From contig JAYTVD010000013.1 in assembly GCA_043744175.1 (NCBI GenBank), positions 1-8,975 of the forward strand: 8,975 nucleotides of DNA, read 5' to 3'. Position numbers and translations under genes: made by a program. The notes under the pieces were generated by a model. It was not told where the DNA came from, did not search any database, and was given only the letters and a program-made list of their open reading frames with translations. This document shows, in pieces, positions 6,528-8,975 of the stretch (positions are counted from its first letter, which is position 1; each line of letters opens with the position of its first letter). Origin of the DNA: JANMEX01 sp043744175. GTDB lineage: Bacteria > Pseudomonadota > Alphaproteobacteria > Rhizobiales > Rhizobiaceae.

Positions 6528-7931
6528 TGCGCGAGGCAATTCTATTTTCACATTGAGGCCACCAAGTGCGCTTCGGCTCAAGTGCAGTTTGCCGCCATAC
6601 TCGCGCACCATATCCGAAACAATTGCCAGACCCAAACCCGTGCCCGGCGTCGTCTCATCCAAGCGCTTGCCGCGCTTAAGCGCCTCTTGCATTTGATTGT
6701 CCGCAAGACCGGGACCATCATCGCCGATGTTCACTTCAAATGATTGCGACGTTTGGTGCACGGTAATCTCAACTTTTTTGCGGCCCCATTTGCCTGCGTT
6801 TTCGAGTAAGTTGCCGAGCAGTTCCTCGAAATCCTCGGCCTCACCGGCAAAGATCAAGCCTTTATACTCGCCGTTCAGATCAAATACCTTGTCAGGATTG
6901 AGTTTGCGCATCACGCGCAGCATTCGCTCAATAATCGGCTCAATTGGTGCGCGGAATACTACGCTATCGCGTTGGGCCGCGACGCGGGCACGCTGGAGAT
7001 AGTGCTGGATTTGGGTTTGCATCGCCTGCGCCTGCTCGCCGATCACTTTGCCATTTTTGCCGGAAAGCGCCCGGCCCTCATTGGCAATGACCGACAGGGG
7101 CGTTTTCAACGAATGTGCCAGATTGCCCACTTGCGTGCGCGAACGCTCCACTATGCGCCGGTTATTGTCGATCAGCGCGTTCATTTCATTGGCCAGCGGC
7201 TCAATTTCTTGCGGGAATTTACCATCCAAACGATGCGATTTGCCTTCACGTACGGCGGCAAGCGCCTCGCGTGCTCGCTTCAGCGGATTAAGTCCTGCCA
7301 AAATTGCCAAAGCATTCATCGCAATGCTACCCAGCCCAAACAGGCTCAAATAACGATAGAGCGAGTTGGCAAAATCGCTGATTTCCGCTTCAAATTCGTT
7401 GAGATTGCCCATCACACGAAACCGCGCAATTTGGTCATCTGCACCGAGCGTCACTTCTGTCTCATAGACCTCGACGCGCTCGCCGTCCAAACCATCGGCC
7501 TCATATTCGCGTTTGAAATTAGCATCGAACGGGTGCTCCTGAACGGTGGGGGCGGCAATTTGGTCTGCGCCCATAGATGCGGAGCGCAAATTGCCCATTA
7601 TTTTCGGAGAGACCGGAACCACTTCCCAATACCAGCCTGAACTGGGCATCGTGTAGCGCAAATCACCCAATTCCGGTGCGCCGGAAAGTTTGCCTTTGTC
7701 GTCAATCGTTGTTGCGCCAATGAGATTAAACAAATGGGCAGACAGCAGGCCCTCGTAATTGCGCTCTGCTGCGCTGCGATAAAGCGATGTGATGACGCTG
7801 GCTATGACAACCAATGAAATCGCCGCCCAAATTGTGGAAAGCACGATGGCGCGCATCGCCAATGAATTGGGAAGTAGGCGCGCCAACATATCAATCAGTA
7901 CCGGAGACTTAGGGATTTCACGATGGTGCAC
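6519..7931 (-). CDS. feuQ: PhoQ-like sensor histidine kinase FeuQ
   Basis: This inner-membrane kinase phosphorylates the adjacent FeuP-type regulator. Numbered from the GTG at 7931 (470 aa): membrane helix 1 (about 27-50), a periplasmic sensor region (about 51-190), membrane helix 2 (about 191-213), a HAMP linker (to about 263), and a dimerisation domain with H-box VGNLAHSLKTPLSVI, phospho-accepting H273. The ATPase domain has the N-box GNLLENAGKW (N374, N378), the G1 motif DDGPG (D404-G408) and the G2 motif GTGLGLAIV (430-438). The H-SLKTPL form of the H-box and the N-box are PhoQ-like. In Sinorhizobium meliloti FeuPQ controls cyclic glucan export genes; the name was first given in Rhizobium for an iron-uptake phenotype. 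The GTG start overlaps feuP by 14 nt; the next in-frame ATG at 7889 (456 aa) is also possible, and neither has a good Shine-Dalgarno. All catalytic motifs are intact. The symbol rests on domain type and its place beside the ccmIEFH genes. Confidence 0.85.
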   Translation of the reverse strand: MHHREIPKSPVLIDMLARLLPNSLAMRAIVLSTIWAAISLVVIASVITSLYRSAAERNYEGLLSAHLFNLIGATTIDDKGKLSGAPELGDLRYTMPSSGWYWEVVPVSPKIMGNLRSASMGADQIAAPTVQEHPFDANFKREYEADGLDGERVEVYETEVTLGADDQIARFRVMGNLNEFEAEISDFANSLYRYLSLFGLGSIAMNALAILAGLNPLKRAREALAAVREGKSHRLDGKFPQEIEPLANEMNALIDNNRRIVERSRTQVGNLAHSLKTPLSVIANEGRALSGKNGKVIGEQAQAMQTQIQHYLQRARVAAQRDSVVFRAPIEPIIERMLRVMRKLNPDKVFDLNGEYKGLIFAGEAEDFEELLGNLLENAGKWGRKKVEITVHQTSQSFEVNIGDDGPGLADNQMQEALKRGKRLDETTPGTGLGLAIVSDMVREYGGKLHLSRSALGGLNVKIELPRAIG

Positions 7932-8592
7932 GTCCCGGCTCGTTCATACGGTATCCCATGCCGCGAATGGTTTCGATCATATCGATGCCCATTTTCTTGC
8001 GCAGACGACCGACGAACACTTCAATCGTATTGGAATCGCGGTCAAAATCTTGATCATAGAGATGCTCTACCAATTCCGTGCGCGAAACGACTTCGCCCTT
8101 ATGGTGCATCAAATAGGCCAGCAAGCGAAACTCCAGCGACGTGAGTTTTAGCTGTGTGCCCTTCATTGTGGCTTTGGAAGTCCGCGTATCCAACATCAGT
8201 TCGCCGCACATAATTTCTGACGAGGCATGACCAGCGGCGCGGCGGATCAGTGCGCGAACACGGGCCAGCACTTCCTCAACATGGAATGGTTTGGTCACAT
8301 AATCATCGGCGCCAGCGTCAATGCCGGCCACCTTATCGCTCCAACGGTCACGGGCTGTCAGCATCAACACCGGCATCTTCTTGCCCGCCCGACGCCAATT
8401 TTCGAGAACGCTGATACCGTCCATTTGCGGCAGACCGATATCCAAGATTACCGCATCATAGGGTTCTGTATCGCCGAGAAAATGGCCTTCTTCGCCATCA
8501 AATGCCTTATCGACCACATAGCCTTGGGCCTCCAGCGCCTGACAAAGCTGGCGGTTCAGTTCCTTGTCGTCTTCAACTACCAGCAATCTCAT
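7918..8592 (-). CDS. feuP: PhoP/OmpR-family response regulator FeuP
   Basis: This 224-aa transcription factor is the likely phosphorylation target of the kinase encoded immediately after it. The receiver domain (1-115) has the acidic pocket E7-D8-D9, the acceptor D51 (VILDIGLPQMDG), the switch residue T79 (LMLTARD) and K101 (VTKPF). The winged-helix DNA-binding domain (about 125-219) contains LTSLEFRLLAYLMHHKGEVV, the recognition-helix region SNTIEVFVGRLRKK and the terminal hairpin IRGMGYRM. All key residues are present and the length is standard. A GGGGA Shine-Dalgarno (8603-8599) lies 6 nt before the ATG at 8592. It follows the small secreted-protein gene after 83 nt that contain a strong hairpin, and overlaps feuQ by 14 nt. 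The call as response regulator is secure. FeuP rather than another PhoP-like orthologue is inferred from the neighbouring ccmIEFH-degP genes and the small secreted protein upstream. Target promoters cannot be assigned from this window. Confidence 0.88.
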   Translation of the reverse strand: MRLLVVEDDKELNRQLCQALEAQGYVVDKAFDGEEGHFLGDTEPYDAVILDIGLPQMDGISVLENWRRAGKKMPVLMLTARDRWSDKVAGIDAGADDYVTKPFHVEEVLARVRALIRRAAGHASSEIMCGELMLDTRTSKATMKGTQLKLTSLEFRLLAYLMHHKGEVVSRTELVEHLYDQDFDRDSNTIEVFVGRLRKKMGIDMIETIRGMGYRMNEPGRAPS

Positions 8593-8635
8593 AGGTTTTC
8601 CCCGGCTTTTGCGCAGCGCCCTCTTAAATACACTA

Positions 8636-8665
8636 CAGGCGCTTTGGGATAAATCAAAGCGCCTG
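8636..8665 (-). promoter_or_regulatory. Perfect 11-bp hairpin between the FeuN-like gene and feuP
   Basis: CAGGCGCTTTG (8636-8646) and CAAAGCGCCTG (8655-8665) pair perfectly around an 8-nt loop. On the minus strand the hairpin starts about 10 nt after the stop codon of the small secreted protein and ends 43 nt before the feuP start. The bases after it (TAGTGTATTTAAG) include no run of T, so a full rho-independent terminator is unlikely. It may act as a partial terminator or as an RNA-end stabiliser that lets the upstream gene be expressed more strongly than feuPQ. Confidence 0.55.
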
Positions 8666-8675
8666 AATTTGGATA

Positions 8676-8972
8676 TTACTGCGGTACTGTCACTTGCACC
8701 CGCTTCGGGCGCTCGCCATCTTTACCGGGAACGACAATGACCAGTTTGCACACTGGCGCATCGCCATCAGTGGCGGCTGTCGCCTTGGCAAGTTCACCAC
8801 CAAGTTCAGCGGCCTTATCCTGTCCCAGCGCGTAGCAATCAGCTGCAATCGGGACAGCAATAGTTGAAGCCGGAACACCCGCAGTTGGAACATGCAATGG
8901 CGCGGCAAAGAGGGATTGTCCGGAGACAAAAGCAAGGGCCAATCCAAGGAATATGGTGCGGTTCGTTTTCAT
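8676..8972 (-). CDS. Small secreted periplasmic protein, candidate FeuN-like modulator of FeuQ
   Basis: The 98-aa product starts MKTNRTIFLGLALAFVSG, a classic signal peptide with likely cleavage after LFA (residue 23) or one residue later, leaving a mature protein of about 75 aa. The mature part has an Ala/Pro-rich stretch, cysteines C46 (AADCYALG) and C75 (APVCKLVIVV) that could form one disulfide, and a basic, beta-rich C-terminus with VPGKDGERPKRVQVTV. There is no lipobox and no second membrane segment, so a soluble periplasmic protein is expected. I do not recognise a domain family by sequence. In S. meliloti a small periplasmic protein, FeuN, is encoded beside feuPQ and restrains FeuQ signalling; size, export signal and position fit, so a FeuN homologue is my inference. 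Only 3 nt upstream of the ATG are in the window, so its Shine-Dalgarno and promoter cannot be seen; a start further upstream is possible but unlikely given the signal peptide. Confidence 0.75.
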   Translation of the reverse strand: MKTNRTIFLGLALAFVSGQSLFAAPLHVPTAGVPASTIAVPIAADCYALGQDKAAELGGELAKATAATDGDAPVCKLVIVVPGKDGERPKRVQVTVPQ

Positions 8973-8975
8973 GAG

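Noticed and set aside
6972..7640. Plus-strand open frame of 222 codons opposite feuQ
   Set aside because: It is antisense to the well-supported histidine kinase and shows no signal peptide, domain or convincing start site. It is explained by codon bias on the coding strand.
8636..8665. Full rho-independent terminator between the small secreted protein gene and feuP
   Set aside because: The stem is excellent but no T run follows on the minus strand, so I describe it as a regulatory hairpin and not as a firm terminator.
8690..8947. Alternative minus-strand frame overlapping the small secreted protein
   Set aside because: It lies in another frame of the same strand, lacks a coherent signal peptide or motif, and competes with a frame that has a clear signal peptide and suitable neighbours.

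Overview
The window reads as a conserved chromosomal stretch from an alphaproteobacterium, most likely of the order Hyphomicrobiales (rhizobia, Brucella and relatives). The evidence is gene content and order: a FeuP/FeuQ-type two-component system, then ccmI-ccmE-ccmF-ccmH, then a Do-family serine protease, then an OmpR-type response regulator. CcmI and CcmH are separate proteins, as in rhizobia (old names cycH, cycJ, cycK, cycL), not fused as in E. coli. Base composition looks moderate, lower than in typical soil rhizobia, so a marine or otherwise divergent genus is possible; I cannot name it. No mobile element, CRISPR array, tRNA or rRNA is visible.

Every gene I can support is on the minus strand, so transcription runs from high to low coordinates. 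In that order: (1) 8972-8676, a small secreted protein with two cysteines in its mature part, placed like the FeuN modulator of Sinorhizobium; (2) a perfect 11-bp hairpin at 8636-8665; (3) feuP (8592-7918) and feuQ (7931-6519), whose reading frames overlap by 14 nt; (4) a small surface-antigen-type lipoprotein (6455-6024); (5) ccmI, ccmE, ccmF and ccmH (5945-1912), packed with two ATGA overlaps and one 16-nt gap; (6) degP (1789-257) with its own 116-nt upstream region and a terminator at 181-208; (7) the first 41 codons of a second OmpR-type response regulator (125-1), cut by the window edge.

Functionally the block is about the cell envelope. FeuPQ senses an envelope or periplasmic signal through a PhoQ-like kinase. 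The Ccm proteins attach heme to apocytochrome c in the periplasm (CcmE carries heme; CcmF, CcmH and CcmI carry out ligation and apoprotein handling). DegP is the periplasmic quality-control protease and chaperone. The regulators on both sides suggest coordinated envelope homeostasis, but the sequence alone does not show that FeuP or the second regulator controls ccm or degP.

Most of the window is ordinary, well-understood core genome. The points worth a second look are the probable FeuN-like protein and the hairpin after its gene, a GTAAT-N5-GTAAT direct repeat upstream of degP that resembles binding sites of OmpR-family regulators, and the lipoprotein gene lying between the kinase and the cytochrome c maturation genes. 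I saw no wholly new system. There is no stretch longer than 300 bases without a gene.
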